The notes: generated from the letters alone by a model not told the origin. A stretch of DNA of 64,000 nt from Symbiodinium sp. CCMP2592 (GCA_905221615.1 CAJNDT010000499.1:95256-159255); one strand, 5' to 3'; positions 52,078 through 63,322 are shown, counted from the first letter of the stretch. Translations and numbers: made by a program.

Positions 52078-54930
52078 TTATATACGGTTCAAATTCGCGC
52101 AAGTGTACTGACAAGTCGAGCACAAATCATAACTCGGCACAGATTCCAGCAGCTGCACGATCTGTGTATGATCCGCGGCCTGTGCTAAGTCCAAAGGTGT
52201 GTCGTCGGAGTTGCACGTCTTGTCCCTGTCTGCCCCCGCCTGTAGTAAGAGGCTGACGGTTGAAGAATGGCCTCAATCGTCACGTGCTGTTGCTCGGGGA
52301 GGGTTTGGAATAACCCTAAACCCCAAACCCTAAACCTCTCCTAGACCCCCCAACTACCCTCTAATATACCCTAAATACTCCTAAACCCTAAACCCTAAAC
52401 CCTAAATACCCACTATGAAGGACCATAAGGGCTCTATTAAAGGGTACTTCAGGGATTCTGGGGGGCGAGGCGAGGGCCTCCAGGGCTCCATGGAGGCCGT
52501 AGCCTGTAGCATTACTTAGAGGATCATGGGACTTAGTAAGGGGTCTTAAAGGGCTCCTTAAAGGGATCTATAGGGTTCCTTAGAGGGATCTATGGGGTTT
52601 AGGGTTTAGGGTCTACTTAGAGGATCATGAGACTTAGTAAGTAGGTTATAATTGGGGTTATAAGTCCCCTAAGTGGGGTTATCCTAATTGTAACCCACTT
52701 ATAACCTTACTTACTAAGTCCCGTGAGCCTTCAAGTACAAGCCGAATACTAAAACTTTCAAAGCGCCCTCAAACCGGAGGCCGCAAAAGGTGGGATGAAG
52801 GTAGGTGGGATATTCCCAAATAGGAGTCCTTATATAAGGGATCCTTGATCCCACCTACCTTCATCCCACCTTTGAAGGCCTTCGACCTTATAGCAGACCA
52901 CCTCTATCATCAGCCGCCGCCTTATAGAATCCTTGTAGAACCCTAGACGGAACACTATAGAATGGATCAAGGTTTCAAGATGGCTTTGTGCACCAAGTCA
53001 CCTGAGGCAGTTGCTAAATGAAGAGGCGTCATACCATCCTTGGCTTGCCAACTTGAGCTTTAGAAAATGTGGGAGCTTCCGGAAATAGGGGACCCTAATA
53101 GAGTACCCTAAATAGCAGGATCCTTATTATACGGGCCCCCAAATAAGGTACCCCTAATTTTTGGAAACTTCCATGTGTGTACCCAAGGGTTCAGGGTGAG
53201 GGTTCAGGGAGTGAGGTGTAGGGGTTAGGGCTTCAGGTAAGTACCTCCCTGCTCCCTGCTCAACCTTAACCAGGAAAGCAAAGACGTTCACATTTACAAT
53301 GGGGCTTTGGGGTATACTATCGTAAAAATTACAATAAGGAGCCCACTTAAAACCCTATTCAAACTACAGAGGCGCCTACATTGTATTACCCTTATAGATC
53401 CCTTATAGTAATCATCATAGACCCCTTCAAAGGAACCCTACAGGGAAAGAACAGTATAAAAAACAAGACATCCCTGCGACCTGCCTAGCATCGTGACTGG
53501 AAGCTTGATCCTTGTCGGCACAGGTTTCCAGGAGCTTCTGGACGACGGCATCATGACCCCGCGAACACGCCAAGTGCAGAGCCTGGGTTGATGTCAAGGG
53601 ATTCGATTTAAGTTACCCTAATAAGGAAATCATCTAAGTCATAACATTAACACTAGATCCCTATAACTTAAACCTTAGGCCTTACACCCTTAAAAGAACC
53701 CTGATAGATCCCCATTATGGTAACTTAAACTAAAGTCCTTAACAAGAACACAGAAGCGGTGTGCCCAGTGGTGCGCACGAAGTCCATGCCCGCCCTGGCT
53801 GCCAAGAGCCGATCCACGGTGTTCACAAACCCCTTCTCCTTACTCCAGGGTTCCTTTAAAAGCGCCTATAAGGGCTTCTGTAAGGGATCTATAAGGATAC
53901 TATAAGACAGGGGCCTTAACGGTTAGAGTAGGGTTGTGGGTGCATAGTATACTACATATATAACAAGGAATCCCCAAAGTCGTATTTCAAATAATTACTA
54001 GACCTCTTCTCCTTACTTGTCCAGTGTCCTCGGGGCACTAGGGACAACAGGGGTTGTAGTACCGCCAAAAAGGGGCACGAAAGGGGATCGTAATATGGGG
54101 ATTGTAGTAACCCCCCAAAAGGCTAAAGCTTGCTACTTACTAGACTGCTTAGTCGCCGCAGCCACGTGGAGAGGTGTATTGCCTCTGGCACAAACATGAT
54201 TTGGATCGGCTCTGGCACGCAGGAGCAATGGGACCAGTGCGGTGCACTCGGAAGCAACAGCGTAGTAGAGAGGAGTTGCAGGCTGGCCCCCGAAACGGCT
54301 GACAGTGTCACAAACAGCACGAGCATTCAACAAGAGCTCAACAACAGGCTGGTGAGGCTCTCGTGTAGCCTGCGTTGTTCTTGAAGGCCCGAATTGAGAT
54401 GTTCGTTCCTTCTAACAAACTAAAAAAGATATGTCAGCACCGGCATCTAAGAGCAACTGCACAATGCCCAAAGCACCCTTGGCTGCTGCCACAAACAGCG
54501 GCGTTTCGTCTTGCACTGCTCGATCCGCATCAGCTCTAGCTTCGAGCAAGAGCTTTGCTATCTCGAGACATTTGTAATAAGATGCTACAAGCATCGGGGA
54601 AGCTAGCGGAGTTGTCAAAGCTTCAGGGTCGTGAGGGCCTTGTAGCATTGACTCGACATAATCAGAATTCCCTCGTCTGATGGCCGCATTCACGCGCTCT
54701 TTGTGACTGTCAGTACTGTGGCAGTACGGTAGCAGGACCAAATGAAGGTCTGCAGGCTCAGTCAAGCAGACATTGTCGTTGAGGATAGTCCCGTCTCGGA
54801 GCAGTCGCTGTCGAAAACGTGAGGCGCCACACAGCTTACTCAAACGCTTCTTCGCATCACACACATTCGCTACCTCCTCCAAAGGAAAAGAGGCCAGCTT
54901 GTTACCCGAAGCTTGCCAAATGCTGAGCAT
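52078..54930 (-). CDS. Ankyrin-repeat protein with ubiquitin-like N-terminus, six exons
   Basis: Exons: 54930-54436, 54411-54141, 53832-53758, 53582-53498, 53043-53002, 52271-52078 (stop TAA), about 387 aa. I start at the ATG of MLSIWQASGNKLASF. Upstream codons derive from an IR-M element, and this family of dinoflagellate proteins starts there. Residues about 1-70 form the ubiquitin-like segment (RLSKLCGASRFRQRLLRDG, DLHLVLLPY). It is followed by ankyrin repeats such as LEIAKLLLEARADADRA, TPLFVAAAKGALGIVQLLLD, GNTPLHVAAA, GHTALHLACSRGHDAVVQKL, DGMTPLHLATASG and TPLDLAQAADHTQIVQLLES. Donors seen are GC (exon 3) and GT (exons 2, 4, 5); joins 3-4, 4-5 and 5-6 keep the repeat consensus exactly. 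The exon 2-3 join is one base out as drawn. Between exons 1 and 2 a 24-nt segment carries an in-frame TAG. Probably a protein-interaction scaffold; the partner is unknown. Confidence 0.85.
52513..52737. mobile_element. IR-C element plus partial copy in an ankyrin intron
   Basis: A left end at 52513, TTTAGGG units, then a complete copy 52612-52737. Confidence 0.8.
52786..52873. mobile_element. Single-copy near-perfect hairpin in an ankyrin intron
   Basis: AAAGGTGGGATGAAGGTAGG mirrored perfectly on the right side, short GGAGTCCTTATATAAGGGATCC core. Confidence 0.85.
53069..53174. mobile_element. IR-A palindromic element in an ankyrin-gene intron
   Basis: Lies 26 bp upstream of ankyrin exon 5 on the minus strand. 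Complete copy. Confidence 0.85.
53909..54001. mobile_element. IR-H element in an ankyrin intron
   Basis: Between ankyrin exons 2 and 3. A partial copy lies at 53293-53385 in the exon 4-5 intron. Confidence 0.75.
54412..54435 (-). other. 24-nt ultra-short intron or disabling insertion in the ankyrin gene
   Basis: The frame reads LLLDAGA, then eight codons ending in TAG, then KERTSQFG and the next repeat. Removing exactly 24 nt (starting GA or GC, ending TTTTTTAGTTTGTTAG) restores near-consensus ankyrin spacing. The segment has a pyrimidine-rich 3' end like an intron. A broken gene is the alternative. Confidence 0.45.
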
Positions 54931-55029
54931 GCTTTGGACAAACGGGTCACGTCCACTTGTAACTTCCCATTCGTGTCGCCAAGAAGCGGCTCGTATGCTG
55001 GAGGTGATGTAACGACGATGTGTAATGAT

Positions 55030-55120
55030 CTTAGTTGCTGAGTTCATAAACCCCAAGAAAGTCTTTTTAGTGAGTAATATGATCCCCAAAAGTGTGAAGT
55101 GTATCCACTCAGCTACTAAG
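55030..55120. mobile_element. IR-M element upstream of ankyrin exon 1
   Basis: 100 bp before the ankyrin ATG; on the minus strand it ends CAACTAAG, a possible acceptor for an upstream exon or a spliced leader. Confidence 0.85.
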
Positions 55121-55379
55121 TGATGATGGGACTACATTGATGCAAAGCAAAGGCTGACCACGATGCTGCTCGTGACAGGCCCGGCAATCTGGTGAGAAAC
55201 GATGGAGAGCTATACGGGTCCATCTTAACACTTAGGGCTTTGACCCCATGCCCTAGCCAAACCGCTACCTTCAACTCTACACTCGTGCCAAAATCCACAT
55301 AAGACATCCACGCCCTCAAACAAGAAGAACGAAGTCGAAGTCTGTAAGCCACTTGTTTACCCCTCGCTCGAGCCACCCT

Positions 55380-56030
55380 GCCCCCGAACAAGGCTGATGT
55401 TACTATACCCGGGGGCTCCCCTTACCTACATAGTAGTACACGTACCGTTACAGCTTCGCGTTAAGGGTATTGTGGGCTACCTAAATAGTAGGTGACCAAC
55501 CATATAATGTGTAACCCACTGACCCTCAATCTTAAACCCTAAACCCTAAACCTGAAAACCCTAGGCCCTAAACCTTAAACCTCTAATCCCTTTAAACCCT
55601 AAATATTTGGGTAACTGGAGCCCGGGGCATTGCTCAAGTCTTGTTACCGAAGCCTTCGTCATGCAGTATTGCGACTGCTGCTGTTGCCATCGTTGTGGGT
55701 ATCGACCCTGAACCCTACACTCTGAACCCTCAACCCTAAACTCTTAGCCCTAAGCCCAAAACCATATCTTATCATCCTGCTACGAAAGTGGCTGAAGCCT
55801 ACCCCGGATCCAAAGAGGCTTTTGCTTTAGGCTTGCGGCTTAGCAACTTTGGGCTTAACATCACAGCAAAGCTTCGGAAGTAAGTTTCGGGCTTGGGGTT
55901 GGCGTATCTCTGTATGGTGCCTGGAATGTGATGCTTGCAGCGATGTACAATATAAAACGCAAGAATAGGTCTTCACATGGAGTCATCCCCACATCACAAC
56001 GGCCCGAATCCCAAATGGCAAAACCTTACA
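55380..56030. other. No firm gene; telomere-like DNA and one coding-like piece
   Basis: CCCTAAA units at 55505-55605 and 55705-55760. Plus frame HPATKVAEAYPGSKEAFALG, LRLSNFGLNI at about 55775-55870 may be coding. Confidence 0.35.
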
Positions 56031-56143
56031 GTAGAAGCCAGAAAGTTGGAACATCGTCATCCTCATTCCCTTAAGGTAAAGTAGAGGGAATCCTAGCACT
56101 AATCATCCTAAATCCATGTTCCAACTTTCTGGGGTTCACTATA
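56030..56143. mobile_element. IR-K palindromic element
   Basis: Complete copy. Confidence 0.88.
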
Positions 56144-56351
56144 ACCCTGATGCCTTGATAAATAAATGTCTGAGGCCATAGCTTCCCGAGGTGGGCTCAG
56201 CTCACCGCGCATGACGGGCTCTTGTTTCTTCCTTGACGCATGGAGCAGACTTGAGGCCAAGTGACGGGTTTAGATTTTAGGTTTGAGGTTCTAGGAAGTA
56301 CCTCCAATAACTCATTGTGCAACACTTATAGGGCCCAAACAAACCCTTATA

Positions 56352-56540
56352 ATGAAGCCCAGTAAGGTAGGGATACCCCTATACAATGTTTATGCATATG
56401 TCCTTTTGAGGTCCCTAAACACTGGTCCTTTGCATGGAGCTAGCCTGACCCGTTGCGGCAGTAAGTCCGAGTTGATCAACATAAGGCACTCAGTAAGTCC
56501 ACAGCGGGCTATCCTCCGCCCTACCAATACCTGCTCTTGA
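56352..56540 (+). CDS. Coding-like open frame overlapping a repeated sequence
   Basis: The second half reads SLNTGPLHGASLTRCGSKSE, LINIRHSVSPQRAILRP. The first part belongs to a repeat shared with 63724-63815, so the start is not credible. Confidence 0.18.
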   Translation: MKPSKVGIPLYNVYAYVLLRSLNTGPLHGASLTRCGSKSELINIRHSVSPQRAILRPTNTCS

Positions 56541-56541
56541 C

Positions 56542-56655
56542 ATCCTAGACCTTCCAAACTCCCTCAATTAAGGAATATGCCTAAAATCATACTGAGGATC
56601 CTACTATAGTTTAAGGTATATTCCTGAAATAAGGGATTTTGGAAGGTCTGGGATG
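56542..56655. mobile_element. IR-F palindromic element
   Basis: Complete copy. Confidence 0.9.
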
Positions 56656-56746
56656 GGCCACATGTTGCTATCGTTTACATCAGAGCTTAGACTTGGCTCG
56701 CAATTGATGCTCATAAGTTTGAAGCTCCGTTGCTTCAGCTTCTACC

Positions 56747-56856
56747 CCTAAGGTTCCATGTACCCATATAAGATATACTTAGGCCTTCAAGTACCTATAT
56801 AGGGACCCCTTGAAGGCCTAAGTAGGTACTATAAAGGTACATGGAGCCTTTGGTTA
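56747..56856. mobile_element. IR-D palindromic element
   Basis: Complete copy. Truncated copies lie at 57164-57224 and 58733-58802. Confidence 0.85.
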
Positions 56857-57449
56857 CATGTACCATAACATTTCTTCAGCCTACGACTGAAGACGCTCAC
56901 AATAGCAATAATGAAAACAGTCAACACATTTTGAGCAGTAACATAACGATCATACCAATAACAGTGCTACTGGCAAGAATGATAACAACACAAAGCACTA
57001 GCCATAGCAAGTAGACGGGATCCTACAAATGGCAAGTGAGGAGTGAACGTGGCCACTCAGGAGGACCAGAATTTACGGGTACTTTTGGAGCCCTCATATG
57101 GGCAACAGATCAGGGTATGCACTAGAGGGTTGATTGCAACCATCCCTACAACGGGCCGTAAAGTGTCCATATAGGGACCCCTATAAGGCCTCAGTACCTA
57201 CTATATGGGCATATGGAGTCTTAGAGCTAAACCCGTAAACCCTAACCCCTAACCCCTAAACTCTAAAAACCCTAAAACCCTAAACCCTAAACCCCTAAAC
57301 CCTAAACTCCAACCCCCAAACCCTAAACCGAGAAGTCCTAGGCTCTGCTAACAACCGCCCATGCAAGGCTGACCTCTTCGTCCGTGTTGCAGCCGCCTGC
57401 GCCGCGCAGGCAGATAGCAGAACCTCAAAGAGCATTCTTAAGCGTACTA

Positions 57450-57576
57450 TACTTGGAGGGGCAGGGGACTTAGTAAGTAGGTTGTAAGTAGAGTTATAAG
57501 TACCCTAAATGGAGTTACCCCCCAATTATAGCCGTACTTATAACCTACTTACTAAGCCCCCTGCCCCTCCAAGTAG
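57450..57576. mobile_element. IR-C palindromic element
   Basis: Complete copy abutting an IR-H element. Confidence 0.9.
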
Positions 57577-57665
57577 GGGTCTTTATGATTAGAACAGGGC
57601 TTGGGGTTACATTTTACTATTGTTTACAATAAGGAGCCCCCAGAATAGTGTAGGTCCCCCACAGT
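57577..57665. mobile_element. IR-H element
   Basis: Abuts an IR-C element; right end incomplete. Confidence 0.75.
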
Positions 57666-57699
57666 AAACCCAAACCAAAAAAGCCCTGAAGCTTGAAGC

Positions 57700-57800
57700 G
57701 CCCCTTTTGCAGCTCCTTCGGTTCTAAGAGAACCGCATGTTTCACAGAAGCTGTCGCAACGATCATGATGCTTCTCGAGAAGCCTGTGAATTAATTTCAT
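57700..57800 (-). CDS. Coding-like segment between two palindromic elements
   Basis: Frame KLIHRLLEKHHDRCDSFCET, CGSLRTEGAAKGALQ, with CxxxC-xxC spacing, bounded by IR-C and IR-H elements, either of which could hold a splice site. Confidence 0.22.
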
Positions 57801-57803
57801 TCC

Positions 57804-57927
57804 TGCTTGGAGGGGCAGGCGACTTAGTAAGTAGGTTATAAGTAGGGCTATCATTGGGGTAACTCCATTTAGGGTACTTATAACTCTACTTATAACCTAC
57901 TTACTAAGTCCCCTGCCCCTCCAAGTG
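57804..57927. mobile_element. IR-C palindromic element
   Basis: Complete copy. Confidence 0.9.
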
Positions 57928-58209
57928 AGCCATGTCTTGTTCAGCGAGCTGGGGTCCAAGGCTTTGGGTGTGGGAGTCCGGTTGAAATCTGCATTTTGGG
58001 ATTCTGCCCGGTGAAAGGGACCTGCCCGAACCTCCCTAAGAAGAGTACCAGAGCCTAAGCCCTAAGCTCCCCTAAATTTCCGATTGTTTAAAATCCAAAG
58101 TCCCAACAAATCTTAAGGATTCAAGGACAAGAGGCGCAAATACATCGAATAATTGAGGTTGTGCTAGACAAGGGTCTCCTTGGGGGTATCTGTGCTGGTT
58201 TGCTACAAG

Positions 58210-58335
58210 ACTCTACTCCTAGACCTAAGAGCAACCTAGGAATCAAAAAGGTGCCCGTTTTGGTTTAAAGGGGGTGATAAGAGAACCTTAACCATAAAAA
58301 GGGAAGAACGGCCTACTCTGGGTCCTAGACTCTAC
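58210..58335. mobile_element. IR-L element
   Basis: CCTAGACCTAAGAGCAACC to CTACTCTGGGTCCTAG. Confidence 0.65.
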
Positions 58336-58436
58336 GGCAGCAAGACGTGACTCGGGTAAGCAGTGGCCGTCCTGCTCTGCAGGACTGGCACAGATTAACG
58401 AATGCAAGCCCATGCGCTGCGCCGAAACCAGACCGC

Positions 58437-58543
58437 AAGGGTCCAAAGGACCCAGTAATTAGGTACTCGGTTTTGGGGTAGTAGTTATGTAGGTTAGAAC
58501 TATGGAGAGTAAATGATTATTAAGTACTTGGACCCTTCGGGAG
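58437..58543. mobile_element. IR-I element
   Basis: Complete copy. Confidence 0.88.
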
Positions 58544-58984
58544 ACAGGCCAAGCATTGACATACCAGGCATGGCTGTTGTGTATGGTTTAGAGTTTAGGA
58601 TTTACAGTCTACGGCTTTTTGGGCTTATTCTTAAGGGTTTACGGCATGGCAACCCTGTGAATGGAGGCCTGCTTTCGCAACCACTACCATGCTCAGCCCT
58701 TGGTGGAAGAGTCCCTGCTTTAAACTCTGCCCTAAGGGCCCATGTGCCCAGTACATAATTCGGCCCTACAGTACCTGTATGGGGGTGCTGTAAGGCCAAG
58801 GGACCAATACTCTCAGTCTTCGGAAGTGCGTTCGGAACAACTGGGGGTTTCTGGATGTTAGCATGAACTATTGGCGGATCCTTCGTTAAAGATCCGGCTG
58901 ATCTGGGTCCATATCAAGACCCCTCATTCTCTGAACCCATGCAACACTCGAAACCCTGTAACAGCCAGAGAATGGCAGAGAATC

Positions 58985-59148
58985 GCAACAAGGACCTATG
59001 AAGCTGAAAGAATAGCTTTTACACTACACCAAGATCCTACTTAGCCGCTCAACTGAACGAATTCAACTTTATGACATGGTAGCCATCTTACATCAATCGT
59101 TCTGCAAAACTTCTGGCATCCCTTATTACAGCTAAGTTCCCCCGGTAT
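58985..59148 (+). CDS. Coding-like segments in two frames
   Basis: TAREWQRIATRTYEAERIAF, TLHQDPT in one frame, then RSTERIQLYDMVAILHQSFC, KTSGIPYYS in another. A frameshift or very short intron near 59040 would be needed. Confidence 0.17.
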
Positions 59149-59699
59149 AGGTAATGATTACGGCCTCTATATTGTAGTACCTTGCAAATCCCTTACATAT
59201 AGTGACCCTTCTTATAGTAAAGGTAACATAGGTAAGTATTAAGGCCCCTACATTATCGTACCCTTATCGATCCCTTATAGTAGCCCTTTAAAGGGCCCCT
59301 TAGCAACAACAACGTTCCAATTAGTAAGGCCCCTACATTAAGGAACCTATATTATAGAACTCCATTATCGACCCCCTTAAAGGAACCCTTTTAAAGGGAA
59401 CCCTATTCTATTTAGTAAGGGCCCTTAGGCCCCCCCACCTAGACCCCACCAACTATCCTCTAACATAATTACCCCAAATACCCACCATTCATGGACTCTA
59501 TTAAAGGGTACTTGGGGTGACTAACCAGTGGTTTTGACGTTCTGTTGGCTCTTTAGCTCTTTATGCAATAGTGATTATCATCATCCCTCTCTCCTTAGCT
59601 CCTCCAATATCAATGCTTAGGTGGCCCTGGTAGAAAGGGCAGCTTCACTCTCTTCGTGTGGCGGCTGGAGGGCCGGAGTGTGAGGAGCTGCTGCTGCCC

Positions 59700-59910
59700 T
59701 GCAAATGGGGACTAGGGTTTAGGGGTTTACAGGGTTTAGGGTTTGGGGTTCAGGAGTTTGGTGTTTTGGGGGTTTAAGGGTTTAGGACTTTAGGGGTTCA
59801 GGGGTGTTGGGTTAAGGGGTTTAGGGGTTTCGGGATTTAGGGGTTCAGGGGTTTTGGGTTTAGGGGTTTAGGGGTCTAGGGGTTTTGGGTTTAGGGCTTT
59901 AGGGTAATTA
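59700..59910. repeat. TTTAGGG-like cluster
   Basis: GGGTTTAGGGGTTTAGGG-type units. No gene seen. The stretch 59150-59500 before it holds palindrome-like fragments (AGGCCCCTACATTA, CCTTTTAAAGGG). Confidence 0.7.
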
Positions 59911-59996
59911 CTTTACGACACTATAAACACTATGCCAATCCCGAGCAGATGCCTTCTTAAAGGAATGTTAAAAAAACCCTGACAAATCAAAAGCAA

Positions 59997-60118
59997 ACCT
60001 TAATGTAGGAACCTGATTAAGAAACCTTGGGCCTCTATCACCAAAATAGTAGGGTTCATACAATGAACCCTAACAAAGGCACCGGGCTTCTTACTTAATC
60101 AGGTTCCTACATTATGTC
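59997..60118. mobile_element. Single-copy palindrome
   Basis: AATGTAGGAACCTGATTAAG mirrored by CTTAATCAGGTTCCTACATT around AGTAGGGTTCATACAATGAA. Confidence 0.8.
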
Positions 60119-60329
60119 CTACACTGTGAACCGAACCAAACCATAAACCCTAAACCCACGACCCTAAACCGTAAACCTTAACCTCTCAACCAAGCCCTGT
60201 AAATCCACAGTCCCCATCTGCAGGGGTCCAAGTTAGAGACTGATGTTGCTCAAGCATTGACGGCCTCGGGTTTAGGAGTCAAGATCTGGTAAAAAAGCTT
60301 AACAGTGCTGTGGGCTCGTTCAGCTTTGA

Positions 60330-60545
60330 AGCAAACTCCACCACCACAACCCACCATCACCACCGCCGCTGCCGCCACCGCCACCACAACCCCACCACCA
60401 GCACCACCAGCCACCAGCCGCCAGCACCGCCAGTACAACCAGCACCGCCAGCACCACCGGCAACTACAACAACGACAACGACCAGAACGAACAGGACGAC
60501 CACGACTAAGACCACGACGACAACCACAACGAAGAGAGATGCAAG
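60330..60545. repeat. CCA/CAC-rich low-complexity region
   Basis: ACCACCACC and CGACAACGACC runs give open frames on both strands. None has believable composition. Confidence 0.7.
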
Positions 60546-60594
60546 AACATAAACATAACAGCAACACCACCGTGATTCGCATCGATTTGCCAGA

Positions 60595-60745
60595 ATGATG
60601 AACCCATACTGTTTACCTTGTATGCACGTAGCGGCACCGTACCCCAGGTTCCATGGAAGAATCAACGTACGAAACCGCCATGACCAACACCGCAGTAAGC
60701 AACGCAATCACTACTGCAACTACATTGGAGCTAAAGCCCTGTAAT
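60595..60745 (+). CDS. Coding-like segment after the CCA-rich tract
   Basis: Frame RMMNPYCLPCMHVAAPYPRF, HGRINVRNRHDQHRSKQRNH, YCNYIGAKAL then stop. It has a CxxC motif and basic residues. No family recognised. Confidence 0.2.
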
Positions 60746-60988
60746 CCTGCGACCCTGTATCTCTGTGGCATCCACCAATCAAAATCAAACAAACCTTGAA
60801 GCCTAAACCCCCAACCCTAAACCCGAAACCCCAAACCCTAAACACTACACTTCTTAAACCCTAAGCCCTAAAACCCAGACTCTCAGCACTAAACTTCCTG
60901 CACCCTTGGTGTAACCCGGACCTCGGTCAGGGATTCATCGAGGTCGCTTTCCTGGCTCTTTGCGCTCTGCCATGCCCTGGGCTGCTTC

Positions 60989-61115
60989 GTACTTGGAAGG
61001 GCAGGGGACTTAGGAAGTAGGTTATAAGTAGAGTTATAAGTACCCTGAATGGAGTTCCCCCAATAATAACCCTACTTTATAACCTACTTACTGAGTCCCC
61101 TGCCCTTCCAAGTAG
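60989..61115. mobile_element. IR-C palindromic element
   Basis: Complete copy. Confidence 0.9.
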
Positions 61116-61179
61116 GTTTTTTTGATGAGGGCCTTTTCTGTCGCGTGAGGTCCAAAGCCCTGGTTCGTAGGGTCTAAGC

Positions 61180-62250
61180 TCTAGGGTTTATGGGTTTAGG
61201 GGTTAAAGCTCTAGGGTTTAGGGTTTAGGGGTTTTGGGTTTAGAGTTCAGGGCTTTCGGCACTAGGGTTCATGGTTGAGGGTTTAGGGGCTTAGGCTTTA
61301 GGGTTTACGGCTACGGTTTAGGGGTTAAGGGGTTTACCTCAGGTTATGGTAGGGGCCCAAATCTAGAAACAAGACATGCAAACAAGTATACCGCTGCGCG
61401 GCGTTGTGTCCTGTGCTTGCACAGAGCGGTTTCAGTGCTTCGAGGGGCTTACGGTATATTCTACTTCAGTTATGTAGGGACCAAGGGGCAATGCTATTAC
61501 AACTTATTCGGACCCCTCTATTACTTGCTGTGCTCATGGGATAATTAGGGTTCACGATTTAGCAAAACAGTCTAGGGCCTAGGGTCTGGACGTCACAATG
61601 CAAAGGCCCTGGAGCCCGAGAGGCAAGTATAGGGTTTGGGGTTTAGGAAGGAGCACCTTCTGGCCATAATAGCAACGTTATATCGGGCTTAGGGTTCAGC
61701 ACCTTCTGGCCTTAACACGGTTATACCGCCTCTATTTCTGAAGCTCCTGAAAGCCTGGACAGTCCTAAACAAGTTAAGCCTCGCAAAACCTATAAACAAA
61801 TCTGAACGCCCGAAACGCCCTCATCTCAGAAGCGCAAATGATTAATATTATATCTAAAAGCCTGAAACTGCAAAGTCGCTGTGAACTACGAACACGGCCG
61901 AAGACATGACCGGACAACACCCAAAGCGTGAAGACCCCCAATGCCGCCAGAATCCCCTTGAGCTCCACCAAAGGCCAAGGCCCCTGCTAGAACCCCAATT
62001 TGACCGACAAAACCCTTTAAGACCTATTAGGCCGTAAACACAAAACAGACGCAAACCCTCAACCCGAAACCTAAAACCCTCAACCTTAAACCATAAACTA
62101 AGCCCAAAGCCATCAACTCGAAACCTGAAAACCCTCAACCCTAAACTCAAACCCCTGAACCCGAAACTCAAACCCCCAACACTCAACCCTAAATCCCTCC
62201 ACCCTAAACGCAAACCCCTGAACCCTAAACCCTCAACCCGAAACCGGTGC
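61180..62250. repeat. TTTAGGG-like then CCCTAAA-like DNA
   Basis: G-rich orientation at 61180-61340, C-rich at 62050-62240, with mostly unique DNA between. The 139-codon Gly/Phe/Arg minus frame is translated repeat, not a gene. Confidence 0.65.
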
Positions 62251-62334
62251 TGCTTTCTGTATGTCGGAGCCACCCAGGGCCGAATGAGTGCTCCCGAGTT
62301 TGCCGCGCCTGGTCAGGCAACTGTAATGTAGCTC

Positions 62335-62442
62335 CAAGGGTCCAAAGGACCCAATAATTAGGTACTCGCCTTTCGGATAGTAGCTATGTAGGTTAGGGTT
62401 TTGGTGAGTATATGATTATTAGGTATTTGGACCCTTGGGGTA
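62335..62442. mobile_element. IR-I element
   Basis: Complete copy. Confidence 0.88.
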
Positions 62443-62454
62443 GGTTGCTGGGGT

Positions 62455-62528
62455 ATAATATACTATTCCTATATCGTGAGGAACCCTAAGAATTATTCTG
62501 GTAATTATTCAGGCCCCTATATTATGCA
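62455..62528. mobile_element. Partial IR-H element
   Basis: Joined to the end of an IR-I element. Confidence 0.65.
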
Positions 62529-62719
62529 TCTGGTATATGGGTTGAGGGTTCAGCGTACAAGCTAGGTATACGGGCTTGGGTTTAGGGTTGCTGGTAGAAT
62601 TTAGGATTTAGGTCCAATTTAGGTGTTTATAAGTTTGCGGAAAGTCTTTGTTGTACATATCCTTTACGGGTTCCGTTGAGGCTGCCTAAAAAGCTCCATT
62701 CCATCATCATCAAACCAGG

Positions 62720-62870
62720 GATTAGCCCTGACGGTGTAAAGATAGCCAGGTTGTGGCTGAGGGTTTTGGGTGCAATGTTTGTTGAAGGCCTAAAAGAAAT
62801 TCGATTGCTAGCATAGCTGCTACAAGTAGAAACTTGAGACTTCGGTGTTTCGGATTTCAGGGTTTAGGTC
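62720..62870 (-). CDS. Hydrophobic coding-like segment
   Basis: Frame LKFLLVAAMLAIEFLLGLQQ, TLHPKPSATTWLSLHRQG; could be a membrane helix. No family recognised. Confidence 0.17.
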
Positions 62871-62873
62871 TCC

Positions 62874-62976
62874 CTGATGGTCCTTGTGCCCGAAAAGTAA
62901 ATACATTGGCCCCAATGAACCTACATAGGGACTAATTTCGGGCCAAAGTACGATTTGGGTACATGGACCCTTAAGG
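62874..62976. mobile_element. IR-D palindromic element
   Basis: Diverged copy. Confidence 0.75.
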
Positions 62977-63031
62977 TTTTGGGGATTTAAGGTTTAGGCG
63001 CTGGAACTGCGGAATTGGAGATTGGAGGTAC

Positions 63032-63131
63032 TGTAGGGGCCTTGATTAGAATAGGGTTTGGGGGCCCATAATGCTAACTTACAATAGGGAACCGCCAAAA
63101 TAGTGTAGGTAGTTCTTTAGGCCTATATAGC
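63032..63131. mobile_element. IR-H palindromic element
   Basis: Complete, diverged copy. Confidence 0.8.
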
Positions 63132-63223
63132 AGCGAGCCTGCGACTTCACGTCTTGCACGACTGCGTTCACCCTTGCTTTGGGTGGCTCCTGGCCGTGGC
63201 TGCATTTGGCAATGCAATTGCTC

Positions 63224-63322
63224 CAAGCCCCTTGATTCATTAAGGAATATAATGGCTTAAATCATAGTTAGAAACCCTACAGGGTTTTAACAGCATTCCT
63301 TAATCAAAGGGTTTTGGGCTCT
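63224..63322. mobile_element. IR-F element, diverged
   Basis: Terminal repeats CAAGCCCCTTGATTCATTAA / TTAATCAAAGGGTTTTGG. Confidence 0.7.

Noticed and set aside
54130-55012. Plus-strand frames over the ankyrin gene
   Set aside because: Shadows of the minus-strand ankyrin exons.
60250-60707. Thr/Pro/His/Arg and Val/Cys/Trp frames
   Set aside because: CCA/CAC low-complexity; open in three or more frames with no believable composition.
61854-62273. 139-codon frame rich in Gly, Leu, Phe, Arg, Val
   Set aside because: About two thirds is translated TTTAGGG-like repeat (GFRVEGLGFR and similar).
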